Source of the DNA: CAYHHI01 sp964356335
GTDB taxonomy: Bacteria; Arandabacterota; Arandabacteria; Arandabacterales; Arandabacteraceae
Direction: 5' to 3'
Assembly (NCBI GenBank): GCA_964356335.1
Contig: CAYHHI010000053.1
Span: 1 to 21,717 of the forward strand
DNA length: 21,717 nt
In this document: positions 1 to 7,201 of the stretch, one piece after another
Layout of the letters: each line of letters begins with the position of its first letter
Numbering within the stretch: position 1 is the stretch's first letter
Notes under the pieces: model-generated
Databases searched by the model: none
What the model saw: the letters and a program-made list of their open reading frames with translations, nothing else
Told to the model about the DNA's origin: nothing
Translations under genes and position numbers: made by a program

Positions 1-2
1 AG

Positions 3-1427
3 GCCCAGATGTCAGGCGCGTACATCGACGTGTTGCCTCCCGCGGCCGAAGCCCATGCCGCGCTCGTTCAGGCGTACGCCTGGTGCCAGCTGCCCCAGTC
101 AGACGAGTTCCGTGCGATCTGGAACCACGATGGCACAGGGGTCTGGCCCGGGGACTGGGGGCGCTCCGCAGCGCTGCTCGCCGAGAACGGATTCACCGCG
201 GTGCTGCCCAACATGCTTACGGGTGGCGTGGCGCACTATCCTTCTAACTTACTTCCGCGTTCCGATACCTACTACATGTATGGCGACCAGATCGCTGAGT
301 GTCTGAATGCCTGCGCGCCATACGGCCTCGCGGTCCATGTCTGGAAGATCAACTGGTACCTGTACGGCGCTCCGCAGGGGTTTGTCAGCCAGATGCGTGC
401 CGAGGGCCGGACTCAAAAGGACGTCTGGGGCCAGGACGTGGATTGGCTCTGCCCGTCGAATCCGCTGAACAGGGAACTGGAACGAGAGTCGATGCTCGAG
501 GTGGTGGCGTGGTACGACGTGGCGGGTCTGCATTTCGATTACATCCGCTATCCCGACGACACCTGCTGCTATTGCGCCGGGTGCCGGGCTCGCTTCGAGG
601 CATACCGAGGCGCGCCAGTTTCCAACTGGCCGCTGGACTGTTACTCGGGCGCGCTGCACGACGAGTACCGTGATTGGCGGGCGTTGCAGATCACTCAACT
701 GGTGCAGGAGGTGCACGACGCGGCCAAGGCGTTGAAGCCCGGGATCATGATTTCGGCAGCAGTCTTTCCCACATATCCGGATTGCCGCGAGCAGGTCGGC
801 CAGGATTGGGTGTCCTGGGTCGAGCATGGCTATCTGGACCTGGTCATGCCAATGGACTACACCAATAGTCCCGCCACGTTCGCCGATCTTGTGACCAATC
901 AGCTCGCGTATGTGGGTGGGAGGGTCCCGGTGTATCCGGGCATCGGCGCCAGCAGCCCGGGCCTCTCCGTGGACCAAGTGATCGTGCAGGTGTTGGAGAC
1001 GCGCGCCCAGGTCACTGGCGGGTTCACTATATTCAACCTCAACATGACCGCGGCGACCGAGATCCTCCCATGGCTGGGCCGGGGCCTGACCGACCCTGGG
1101 GCCACCTCCAGCGCCACTCCGGCGCCCACACCTTCGCCGCATGGTGCCATTCGGTTCCTGGGTGCTCCCTATCCGAATCCTGTTGTTGCCAATGCTCAGA
1201 TTGAGTACTGGGTATTTCCGGTTCCATCGCAGGTGAACCTCTCGGTTTACGAGGTGACTGGCAGGTTGGTTAGGACTCTGGTGGCTGGGGATCAGACCAT
1301 CGGGAAGCATGTCTCTTCTTGGGACCTAATGGATCAAGCCGCCATGCCGGTTGCAAGCGGCATCTACTTCCTGCGACTGCGGGTCGGAGACCAGGAAACC
1401 ACTAGGAAGGTGATGGTGGTTAAATAG
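3..1427 (+). CDS. Family-10-like glycoside hydrolase (GHL10-type) with FlgD-like Ig C-terminal domain, 5' partial
   Basis: The frame is open to the window edge. The first ATG (position 9) lies too close to the catalytic domain and no signal peptide is present, so the true start is upstream. The first ~360 residues look like the TIM-barrel of the GHL10/DUF187-type family: an N-terminal EFRAIWNHD strand and the family-typical block GLHFDYIRYPDD around residue 175. A Pro/Thr/Ala-rich linker (about residues 365-380) joins it to an ~85-residue Ig-like domain containing APYPNP, VYEVTGRLVRTL and SGIYFLRL, ending KVMVVK. This is the FlgD/secretion-tail type domain common on exported proteins. Predicted role is extracellular or surface glycan hydrolysis; substrate unknown. 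Third-position GC drops sharply at about 1140, where the linker meets the tail domain. Confidence 0.8.
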   Translation, partial: AQMSGAYIDVLPPAAEAHAALVQAYAWCQLPQSDEFRAIWNHDGTGVWPGDWGRSAALLAENGFTAVLPNMLTGGVAHYPSNLLPRSDTYYMYGDQIAECLNACAPYGLAVHVWKINWYLYGAPQGFVSQMRAEGRTQKDVWGQDVDWLCPSNPLNRELERESMLEVVAWYDVAGLHFDYIRYPDDTCCYCAGCRARFEAYRGAPVSNWPLDCYSGALHDEYRDWRALQITQLVQEVHDAAKALKPGIMISAAVFPTYPDCREQVGQDWVSWVEHGYLDLVMPMDYTNSPATFADLVTNQLAYVGGRVPVYPGIGASSPGLSVDQVIVQVLETRAQVTGGFTIFNLNMTAATEILPWLGRGLTDPGATSSATPAPTPSPHGAIRFLGAPYPNPVVANAQIEYWVFPVPSQVNLSVYEVTGRLVRTLVAGDQTIGKHVSSWDLMDQAAMPVASGIYFLRLRVGDQETTRKVMVVK

Positions 1428-1555
1428 GGCGGAAATGAGCCCTTGGGAGTTACAGATTCACGACTGAACGTCCCACTTGGACAGATAAGTGGCCGCCTTG
1501 GTCGAAAGACACGGATATACTAGATTGGTGTAACCTGGTAGGTGCTCAGAACTGG

Positions 1556-1635
1556 GGGAAACACCAGGGAACAGGGGCTACGAGGGCACAAGAGATACAG
1601 GCAGTTACGGTAGCCTCGTCTCTCTGGTGTTTCCC
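1556..1635. repeat. 80-nt inverted repeat with 12-bp perfect arms
   Basis: GGGAAACACCAG at 1556-1567 pairs perfectly with CTGGTGTTTCCC at 1624-1635. Inside, after symmetric 8-nt internal loops, GGCTAC (1576-1581) pairs with GTAGCC (1610-1615). It sits between a plus-strand and a minus-strand gene that converge. No T-run follows either arm, so it is not a classical intrinsic terminator; it may be a structured RNA, a MITE-like relic or a bidirectional terminator. Confidence 0.7.
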
Positions 1636-1662
1636 ACTGCTTCATGCTGATTCGGCTGGGTT

Positions 1663-1684
1663 TGTTAGCAGAATGTTAGCAGAG
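1663..1684 (+). repeat. Tandem 11-bp repeat, two units
   Basis: TGTTAGCAGAA is followed directly by TGTTAGCAGAG (10 of 11 identical). It lies 28 bp after the 80-nt inverted repeat and 50 bp before the coding remnant at 1736. No function can be assigned; two adjacent identical units could be a protein-binding site or a slippage product. Confidence 0.5.
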
Positions 1685-1735
1685 CGCAATGGCAGACCGT
1701 GATCCAAGTAGCCTCCCGTATGGCGAGCCGTACGG

Positions 1736-1807
1736 GACGACTTTCGCAACTTCCTGAGGTCGGGGGAGTGCCTCGAAGTGGCGAGTTTGGCCGCAGCACT
1801 CAGGTGA
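1736..1807 (+). pseudogene. Copy A of a 24-codon coding remnant (DDFRNFLRS...ECLEVASL)
   Basis: A reading frame of 23 sense codons plus TGA encodes DDFRNFLRSGECLEVASL and five more residues. Its partner at 3163-3234 has the same length and stop position. Of the first 18 codons eight differ between copies, seven of them synonymously, so the segment was shaped by selection on protein. The similarity extends weakly upstream (a W and an A align), then an in-frame TAG at 1709 closes the frame with no start codon. It is read as the 3' end of a decayed gene of unknown family. The nearby reverse-strand ORF at 1642-1833 is a shadow of this segment. Confidence 0.55.
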
Positions 1808-1887
1808 ATTGTGGCTGCCCTGCGGCCTCCCAACCTCCACCCACTTCCGGAGTCCGAGAGGTTAGGATCATGTCCCCATCTCTTCTA

Positions 1888-3027
1888 TTATTCGGTCACC
1901 TCAACCACCATATTGTAACCGACCCCCTCTCCATTCCATTGGGTACGGATGTAGTGTGTCTCCTGCTGAACGGCGGTCCAGGATACAGACGCCATGACAT
2001 CCGATCCCTGGTAACTCGCTACCTTGTCTCCATTGCTGCTGTATATGTACAACTGCTGAGAGGGTGATGCCAGCGTAACCCTCGTCGTTGTGACTGCCAG
2101 CCTGTCTCCCACATCGAGACTGAGGGAGAACCAATCGGCATCATTGTAGCAGCCCGTCATATCCTCGAAGTTCCCAGGGTCGATTGGCTTTGACTCATCC
2201 ATGAAATCGTTGTCCTCGTAGGCATCATCCTGACACGCCTCAGTGGTTTCAAGCACGAGATCGTAGACCGCCATATGCGTGTCCGCTTGGTACTTGCCAG
2301 TGCGAAGGTAGTATGTGCCCGGCAGGAAGCTGTGCACGTAGCTCGCCGGCTCACTTGGTCTCAGCTGAGTTCCCGCATCTGCATACAATTCACCATCAGC
2401 GCGCATGTAGGTCATCCTCCAGCCCACGCTGTTGGTGTCAGCGTACGAGTAGTAAGCTCGCATGATCACCTTGACGGTATCCGTCAAAGTGAAACTGTAG
2501 TGGTCGTATCTGTGCTCGTCACCGCAAGAGCTCAAGATGGTGTAACGCTTGTCGACTTCAATCGCCGTTGCCGTCGAGGGGCCGTCATTCGGCTCAAACC
2601 GATCCTCAAGGTGATCGCAGTCCCGCGCCCCGGTCGTGAAACTGAAGACGTAGTCCTCGCCCAGGGCCTTGCCGGCGATGTTCTTGATACCAGTGGTAAG
2701 ATGCACGTCATAGGTGCTGTCCGGCTCGAGGGCACTGCTCAGCAGAAGTGTGGCGCTATGGTCATCATCCTGGTACTCGATCTCATGTGTCCTCGCTCCT
2801 CCAACGTAGAAGTTCAGCGTGTCAAGGGTAGCCTCGTCGATGGCCTCGGAGAACCAGACCTGGACAATAGGGATCAGGCTTACGCCGGCAGCCCCGCCGT
2901 CAGGCAGGGTCGCTGTGACCTCGGGCACAGCGCCATTATCGCCGGAGGGGCCCCCATCATCACCGCACCCGACAAGGCAGCAAAGGCAAGCCGCCGCCAG
3001 AACAACATTGGGCGTCCATAACCGCAT
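1888..3027 (-). CDS. Secreted lipoprotein with SbsA-like Ig domain and two PPC-like domains
   Basis: 379 aa. The N-terminus is a lipoprotein signal peptide: short basic start, hydrophobic core, and lipobox LVGC with Cys21, followed by a Gly/Asp-rich tether. Residues ~33-130 (VPEVTATLPDGGAAGVSL ... VQVWFSEAID ... TYDVHLTTGIKNIAGKAL ... FSFTTG) match the pattern of the bacterial Ig-like SbsA domain. Two divergent repeats follow (about 136-245 and 267-379), each starting with a D/E-rich FEPND or YEDND segment and a YDHYSFTL or ADWFSLSL strand, typical of the PPC-like fold. ATG start preceded by AAAGGAGG with ~5-nt spacing. Likely an outer-surface adhesion or scaffold lipoprotein; ligand unknown. 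It stands alone between two copies of the same coding remnant. Confidence 0.8.
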   Translation of the reverse strand: MRLWTPNVVLAAACLCCLVGCGDDGGPSGDNGAVPEVTATLPDGGAAGVSLIPIVQVWFSEAIDEATLDTLNFYVGGARTHEIEYQDDDHSATLLLSSALEPDSTYDVHLTTGIKNIAGKALGEDYVFSFTTGARDCDHLEDRFEPNDGPSTATAIEVDKRYTILSSCGDEHRYDHYSFTLTDTVKVIMRAYYSYADTNSVGWRMTYMRADGELYADAGTQLRPSEPASYVHSFLPGTYYLRTGKYQADTHMAVYDLVLETTEACQDDAYEDNDFMDESKPIDPGNFEDMTGCYNDADWFSLSLDVGDRLAVTTTRVTLASPSQQLYIYSSNGDKVASYQGSDVMASVSWTAVQQETHYIRTQWNGEGVGYNMVVEVTE

Positions 3028-3059
3028 CGCAGCCTCCTTTCTTGTGAGTCGCAGTTCAA

Positions 3060-3088
3060 AGATTAGCCCCGGAGATGAGGCAAGTCAA
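3060..3088 (-). promoter_or_regulatory. Predicted sigma-70-type promoter of the lipoprotein gene
   Basis: Reading the minus strand, TTGACT (3088-3083) is followed after 17 nt by TAATCT (3065-3060), 33 bp upstream of the lipoprotein start codon. The -35 box is a good match to consensus; the -10 box is weaker. The AGGAGG ribosome-binding site follows. Confidence 0.45.
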
Positions 3089-3162
3089 TAGCTAACACAG
3101 AAGCGAAGTCGCTGCCGTCGGCAAGAGAACAGAGCTGGCACAATGCTTGGTGTGCCAAACAA

Positions 3163-3234
3163 GACGACTTTCGCAACTTTCTGAGGAGCGAGGAGTGTTT
3201 GGAGGTCGCTAGTTTGGTGGCGTCCCTCCCATGA
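3163..3234 (+). pseudogene. Copy B of the 24-codon coding remnant (DDFRNFLRS...ECLEVASL)
   Basis: Same frame length and stop position as copy A at 1736-1807, encoding DDFRNFLRSEECLEVASL plus five residues. The open frame extends back to about 3079 (with ...SWHNAWCAKQ before the conserved part) but has no ATG. It lies in direct orientation to copy A, so the two bracket the lipoprotein gene. The ORF on the other strand (3063-3245) is its shadow. Confidence 0.55.
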
Positions 3235-3256
3235 GAACCCATCACCTGAGTTCACA

Positions 3257-3286
3257 TTGAAATTGGCAGCCCGCCAGCGGTATAAG
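3257..3286 (+). promoter_or_regulatory. Predicted promoter before a small signal-peptide ORF
   Basis: TTGAAA (3257-3262), 18-nt spacer, TATAAG (3281-3286). It lies 62 bp upstream of the ATG at 3348. Boxes match consensus 5/6 each; no other support. Confidence 0.4.
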
Positions 3287-3347
3287 CGCCCTATTCTGAA
3301 TGATATCGGAGTTCCTCTCCTATGGCCTCGATAAGCAGGTTTTGGTC

Positions 3348-3494
3348 ATGAACAGGCCTGCTTTTGCCTATGCCGCGATTGCCGCTCTTGCTCTGGCTAT
3401 TGCCGCATCTGCTGTTGGTAGAGACTTCAAGGAGCTTAGGCTAGGGGTGGACTACGTTCCAGGGGGGGGTGTAACCTTCTCGTCACTGGTGTAA
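3348..3494 (+). CDS. Short exported-peptide ORF, probably a truncated gene
   Basis: Starting at the ATG at 3348, the 48-aa product opens with MNRPAFAYAAIAALALAIAA, a clear signal-peptide-like stretch, then about 28 mature residues (DFKELRLGVDYVPGGG ...) and a stop. An in-frame ATG at 3300 gives a longer but less plausible start. The frame ends just after a run of eight G's (3462-3469). One extra G would extend the protein by about 20 residues. No clear ribosome-binding site. It may be the relic of a secreted-protein gene or a slippage-prone short gene. Family not recognised. Confidence 0.3.
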   Translation: MNRPAFAYAAIAALALAIAASAVGRDFKELRLGVDYVPGGGVTFSSLV

Positions 3495-3894
3495 CCGCTT
3501 CGTACACCTCACAAACCTATTCGAGATCAACGGCTTAGTCCCTTCGCGGCCATACGCGCCGTCAACAACCATTACACCAAGCCGTGTGCTTGGCACGAGG
3601 CTCCGTTGCCCCATACTCACCTAATCCCAGATTTCCCAAGCATCTTACGGCCGATGCTCGCCGACAGGCCGCCTGGCACCGTCCTTGCAAAGTACACATA
3701 CCGAGGTTCCTAGGGGGACGAGCGGGAGCCGCGCGACCCTGGGTGGCGGCGGCATCGCTGATAAGCGAATATGATGGGTTGTGTGGGACGAGCGGCTCCC
3801 GTCTCGTGAATCAGATCAGCGTGGATACGGCGATCCAGATGAGAATAAGAGCAATGATAGGAAACACACAAATAGAAGGAGTCCCAAGAAAGAC
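3495..3894. other. Intergenic stretch with an 11-bp direct repeat and a short inverted repeat
   Basis: No convincing gene. GGGACGAGCGG occurs at 3715-3725 and again at 3785-3795. GGGAGCCGC (3724-3732) and GCGGCTCCC (3792-3800) are perfect inverted arms overlapping those repeats. Open frames here lack signal peptides or recognisable domains. It precedes the OB-fold gene and could hold its leader. Confidence 0.4.
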
Positions 3895-4272
3895 ATGAAG
3901 CTCACAAGGAGATGTGTGGTGGTGTCATCGACTTCACAAACAATCGACTCGGCAGTCTTCAATATAGATCAACTAGGAGATCGGTTCAGAGATATTTCCT
4001 TAGTGATCAGGTTCTCCTGCCTCGCTCTGCTTTTTCTTCTGCCTCTGAATTCCTTCGCTCAGGCTCACCTCCTGAAGCAAAGACCCTTCCGTGTGACAGA
4101 CACTGCACAATCTGGCGGCGATCACATCTGCGACCTCAGAAGAGATGGCGACGGGGACGGAAGACCTGAAAGGCTCGGCGATTACGTCAATGTTTGCGGG
4201 ACAGTAATCGCCGAGCCATCTACTTATGAGACCGGGGGATGGCTCTTCTGGATAAGAGAGGCGCAGTACTGA
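3895..4272 (+). pseudogene. Secreted OB-fold protein gene, 3' truncated at the recombinase end
   Basis: From the ATG at 3895 (GGAG 13 nt upstream) the product has a basic start and a late hydrophobic segment (FSCLALLFLLPLNSFAQA, about residues 41-58) ending at a likely signal-peptidase site. A GTG at 4003 would give a more ordinary signal peptide. The mature part (HICDLRRDGDGDGRPERLGD, then YVNVCGTVIAEP ... GGWLFWIREAQ) has the form of the first strands of exported OB-fold domains, in which a DxDxDGxPDxLG block leads into VxVxGVV. The fold needs another ~50-60 residues, but the frame ends two codons after REAQ. The last 53 bp overlap the 3' end of the convergent serine recombinase gene. The simplest reading is that integration of the adjacent element cut this gene. 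Confidence 0.55.
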
Positions 4273-5854
4273 CTGGAGCCTGAGTCGGATGTGTATCGCC
4301 GCCAGCGGGGATGATGCCCTTGATTCGCACTGTGCTGCCCTGTAGGTAGGCTTTGTTGATGAGCAGGTTAAGGACCTGACTCTTGCCCTCGAAATCACCG
4401 GACAGGCTACCGAGACGCCTCCTTATCGTCTCGCAGTAATGAGCTGCGTCATCTTTGTCAAAGCCGGCAGCCGCATTCCCATCTAACTTAGCCACGATGG
4501 ACTGCTTCTCGTCGTTCAACCGTGCCCTCTTGTCATTGACCTTGGCGATCTGGTCCCTCAGCTGGTCCATGGAGATTACCTTCTCCCGATAGGCATCAAG
4601 CATCCTATCCTCTTCCATCTCGGCAGCTGCCAGGCTCCTGTCTATGCGCTCAACTTGTCCCCTGAGAGATTCCTGCCCTGCCCTCGACCTATCCTTGACC
4701 TTCCCGATCTGGCTGAGTATCAGCTCTGGCTTAGTAATCGCCTCGCAGATTTTCTCCCATACAGCCTTCTCTACCCGTTCTGCTTTGACTGACCTACCCC
4801 GACACTCCCTTTCGAAGGGGAACGTGCGGCTGCTGTTGCCACACTGGTAGAAGAGCTTGCCACGCGAGGCCATCCCATACATCGGCGAGCCGCACTCACC
4901 GCACTTCAACAGTCCCCGGAGCAGATAGTCGTGTTTGACATTCCGGTGTGATCGTTCGGCGTTTATCTTGAGCTGCTTCTGAGCCAACTCAAAGGTCTTC
5001 CGATCCAGTATCTCGAGCGACTTTGGGAGCGGAATCGGAGTCCACTGGTCCCTCGGTCTCAGCCGCTTGCTGGTATTCTTGGATCTCCTGTACGCAGCGC
5101 CGTTCTTGCGCCTCTTAGGCTCCGTGCTGGCAAACTTGCCGTAATGTGTCGTGCCGATATAGGTCTCGTTTCTGACGACTCGATGGATGGTGCCCGGCCG
5201 CCAGCACTTCCCCTGCCGGGGACTGATACCGAGCCTCACCAACTCCTTCGTTATTCCCCTGACAGACAATCCATCATGAACGAGCATCCTGAAGATGAGC
5301 CTGACGACCCTGGCTTCCTCAGGCACCACCTCGTAACGCCCTGGCTCCCTCTTGTTCCGGTCCCCAAGTACATACCTGTATCCGTATGGTGCCCATCCTC
5401 CGACCACGAGGCCACTCTGAGCCTTGTGGAGCCTGCCCCGTCTTGTCCTCTCAAGGATCTTCTCCTTCTCGAACTCGGCAATCACGCCCTGAACATTCTC
5501 CAAGAGCTTGTCCTCGGGGGTGCCGTTGCTTTCTGGTCGATTGAGGTACTTGATCTTGACTCCGGCCTGCACCAGTTCCTCTTGGAGAATACCCAGGTGT
5601 ATGAAGTTCCTGGACAGCCGATCCGGGGAATGCACCAAGACGGTGTCAAAGAGATTCCTCTTGGCATCGTCTCTAAGGCGGTCCAACGCTGGTCTGGCCA
5701 AAAGCTCGCCGGAGTACCCTTCGTCGGTATACTCCACGCATCCGGCCGAGCCGTTCCCCCCGGCGAACTTACGCAGGTCCGCCACTTGAGACTGGATGGT
5801 CTCCTCCTTCTCCTGTCTCTCGGTGCTCACCCTGGCGTAGATCACAGGCTTCAT
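4220..5854 (-). CDS. Large serine recombinase (site-specific integrase)
   Basis: 544 aa from the chosen start. The N-terminal resolvase domain begins MKPVIYARVSTERQ with nucleophile Ser10 and contains DTVLVHSPDRLSRN and EFEKEKILERTRRG. A recombinase domain follows (about 150-270, WAPYGYRY ... LVRLGISPR ... WRPGTIHRVVRNETYIG). Next come a zinc ribbon (CGEC near 318-321, further Cys near 338 and 351), a coiled-coil segment (about 390-470), and a C-terminal tail. The frame is open back to 6076, but the ATG at 5854 is preferred: GGAAGG lies 9 nt upstream, and the upstream residues only shadow another small ORF. The last ~20 residues after GIIPAGGDT may be read-through into host DNA at the attachment junction, because this end overlaps the truncated OB-fold gene. 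Confidence 0.92.
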   Translation of the reverse strand: MKPVIYARVSTERQEKEETIQSQVADLRKFAGGNGSAGCVEYTDEGYSGELLARPALDRLRDDAKRNLFDTVLVHSPDRLSRNFIHLGILQEELVQAGVKIKYLNRPESNGTPEDKLLENVQGVIAEFEKEKILERTRRGRLHKAQSGLVVGGWAPYGYRYVLGDRNKREPGRYEVVPEEARVVRLIFRMLVHDGLSVRGITKELVRLGISPRQGKCWRPGTIHRVVRNETYIGTTHYGKFASTEPKRRKNGAAYRRSKNTSKRLRPRDQWTPIPLPKSLEILDRKTFELAQKQLKINAERSHRNVKHDYLLRGLLKCGECGSPMYGMASRGKLFYQCGNSSRTFPFERECRGRSVKAERVEKAVWEKICEAITKPELILSQIGKVKDRSRAGQESLRGQVERIDRSLAAAEMEEDRMLDAYREKVISMDQLRDQIAKVNDKRARLNDEKQSIVAKLDGNAAAGFDKDDAAHYCETIRRRLGSLSGDFEGKSQVLNLLINKAYLQGSTVRIKGIIPAGGDTHPTQAPVSTAPLLSRRAIPRSHK

Positions 5855-5912
5855 CTGGCGCATCCTTCCATTGCCATGGAACATACACGGATACGCCGCA
5901 GGACATAGCAAG

Positions 5913-6068
5913 TCATTTCTGGCCCCCCTGGTCGATTTCTGAGGCTTCCGGAAGGCCCAACAGAAACTCGTATACCCGCAGGAGCCTGTCCTCAGCGTCA
6001 TCACTCGGATCGTATTCCAACTCAACGCCATACGCGGGCTCAGCCAGCCCCGACCGCCTCTTTTCCAT
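5913..6068 (-). CDS. 51-aa acidic protein upstream of the serine recombinase
   Basis: ATG at 6068 with GAGGGG eight nt upstream, stop at 5913-5915, 58 nt before the recombinase start. The product begins MEKRRSGLAEPAYGVELEYD and continues with DPSDDAEDRLLRVYEFLLGL. It is rich in Asp/Glu, with one amphipathic helix predicted in the second half. It occupies a different frame from the recombinase extension usually called there. Position and size suggest an accessory factor or regulator made with the recombinase (for example a directionality factor), but no family is recognised and that role is inference. Confidence 0.6.
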   Translation of the reverse strand: MEKRRSGLAEPAYGVELEYDPSDDAEDRLLRVYEFLLGLPEASEIDQGGQK

Positions 6069-6093
6069 CCCAACAACCCCTCATTCTATTACT

Positions 6094-6118
6094 GGGCGTA
6101 CGCCCTGCTGGTAGCAGG
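6094..6118. promoter_or_regulatory. Perfect 12-bp palindrome beside a small hairpin, between two minus-strand genes
   Basis: GGGCGTACGCCC at 6094-6105 is a perfect palindrome, followed at 6106-6118 by CTGCTGGTAGCAG-type arms. The pair lies in the 68-nt gap between the replisome gene end (6137) and the 51-aa gene start (6068). It could be an operator for the recombinase unit or a weak terminator; there is no T-run. Confidence 0.4.
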
Positions 6119-6136
6119 ATCACCGCACCGTCGAAG

Positions 6137-7159
6137 TCAGGAGCCGTTTTCTTCTCCCCGCTCTATTCCCTTGTTTCCGATCGACTGCACGAAGTGCTTT
6201 GCCTCCGGACTGAGTGCCGCTTCTCGTTCTTGCGCTTCCTTCGCGGCCCTCTCCATAATGGCTTTCTCCTCGGCTTCAATTTGTTCCCTGGTATGCTGCA
6301 CTCGCACGCCGCTGGACAACCGCTTCTCCCACGCCTTCACCCAGTTCGTGTCGTTCTTCAGGAACCAGTCAACTGTCGCGCGCCACTTCCCGTCGTTCTC
6401 CCCCAGGTACCAGCCGTCCTGCGCGAGAGCCTCAACCGCCTCCTTCCAAGAGTCGCGGAAGTCGGCAAATCGCAGTCTAAGGGCCAGCTTTCTGCGCCGC
6501 TCGGGGGTCATACCCTTTATGAGCGGGAGGGTCTTGGTCGAGTTCCAGAAGGCGGCAAAGGCAGCAGAGTCTACGCTAGTAGACTCGCTATGTATTTTCT
6601 TACTCTCAATCTCATTCTCAATCTCACTCTTACTCTTACTCTGTGGCGGAGGCATATCCAAAGGGTCGGTTGGAGGGTTATCCAAAGGCGCGTTGGCGGC
6701 ACATCCAACTCCCAGGCCCTTGCCAGTCCTGCCCTTACGATATCTTTGATACTCCGTCTGGTACTTCTTCCAGTTGCGGATACTGAGCCTGATGGTCTTC
6801 GGTGGGAAGACCTCGTTCTTAGGCAAGAGCGAGACCTTTTTCACGTCCAATAGACGTCTGATCGCGGGCAATACCAGGTCAGGATCCACGTTGAGCAGCT
6901 GGGCCAGATGCTCAACCGTGTACCCCGTATCCTTCCGCAGCTCCACAATGCCTTCCCTTGGCCCACGGCCTGCAAGCACCAGAAGCGAGAACCATATGCC
7001 GCGCTGGGCTGCGTCAAGCTCCTGGAATGTAGTTCCGCTCACCGTCTCTTGCGTCCAGATTCGAATCCATTTCACACTGCTCACCGCACTTTTGACTCTC
7101 TGGCGTCCGCCCCTGGTCACTCCAGGCCATTCATCAACAGAAAGCCCGGGAAGCCTCAT
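6137..7159 (-). CDS. Phage-type replisome organizer / replication initiator-like protein
   Basis: 340 aa. Residues ~29-130 (VKWIRIWTQETVSGTTFQ ... RGIWFSLLVLAG ... LRKDTGYTVEHLAQLLN ... VKKVSLLP) resemble the winged-helix N-terminal domain of phage replisome organizers. A charged, repetitive linker (SKSKSEIENEIESKK) separates it from a C-terminal segment (FAAFWNS ... MTPERRRKLALRL ... DGWYLGENDGKWRATVDWFL ... NWVKAWEKR) that closely follows the end of phage replication proteins. ATG at 7159 has GGGAAG five nt upstream; a GTG at 7075 (VKWIRI) is an alternative start closer to the domain. It lies 42 nt downstream of the preceding gene, so probably the same transcript. It points to an element that replicates or derives from a phage. 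No helicase loader or DnaB is visible nearby. Confidence 0.75.
   Translation of the reverse strand: MRLPGLSVDEWPGVTRGGRQRVKSAVSSVKWIRIWTQETVSGTTFQELDAAQRGIWFSLLVLAGRGPREGIVELRKDTGYTVEHLAQLLNVDPDLVLPAIRRLLDVKKVSLLPKNEVFPPKTIRLSIRNWKKYQTEYQRYRKGRTGKGLGVGCAANAPLDNPPTDPLDMPPPQSKSKSEIENEIESKKIHSESTSVDSAAFAAFWNSTKTLPLIKGMTPERRRKLALRLRFADFRDSWKEAVEALAQDGWYLGENDGKWRATVDWFLKNDTNWVKAWEKRLSSGVRVQHTREQIEAEEKAIMERAAKEAQEREAALSPEAKHFVQSIGNKGIERGEENGS
6598..6642. repeat. Low-complexity hexanucleotide-like tract inside the replisome gene linker
   Basis: On the plus strand, short CTCAAT/CTCATT/CTTACT units repeat, encoding the linker KSKSEIENEIESKK on the minus strand. It may be a slippage-generated spacer that varies in length between relatives; a replication-origin (iteron) role is not excluded because phage initiators often bind sites inside their own gene. 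Confidence 0.45.
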
Positions 7160-7201
7160 TCATCTTCCCGGGCAGATGTTACGAGAATGTGCGATACCGA
7201 C

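Noticed and set aside
249..1310. 353-aa open frame on the minus strand across the hydrolase gene
   Set aside because: Arg/His-rich, no domain; a shadow of the high-GC3 coding strand.
2275..3021. 248-aa plus-strand frame opposite the lipoprotein
   Set aside because: No domain or ribosome-binding site; the minus frame has lipobox, domains, promoter and Shine-Dalgarno.
5855..6076. N-terminal extension of the serine recombinase to 6076
   Set aside because: The extension is out of keeping with the family and overlaps the 51-aa ORF; the ATG at 5854 has a good ribosome-binding site and starts right at the resolvase fold.
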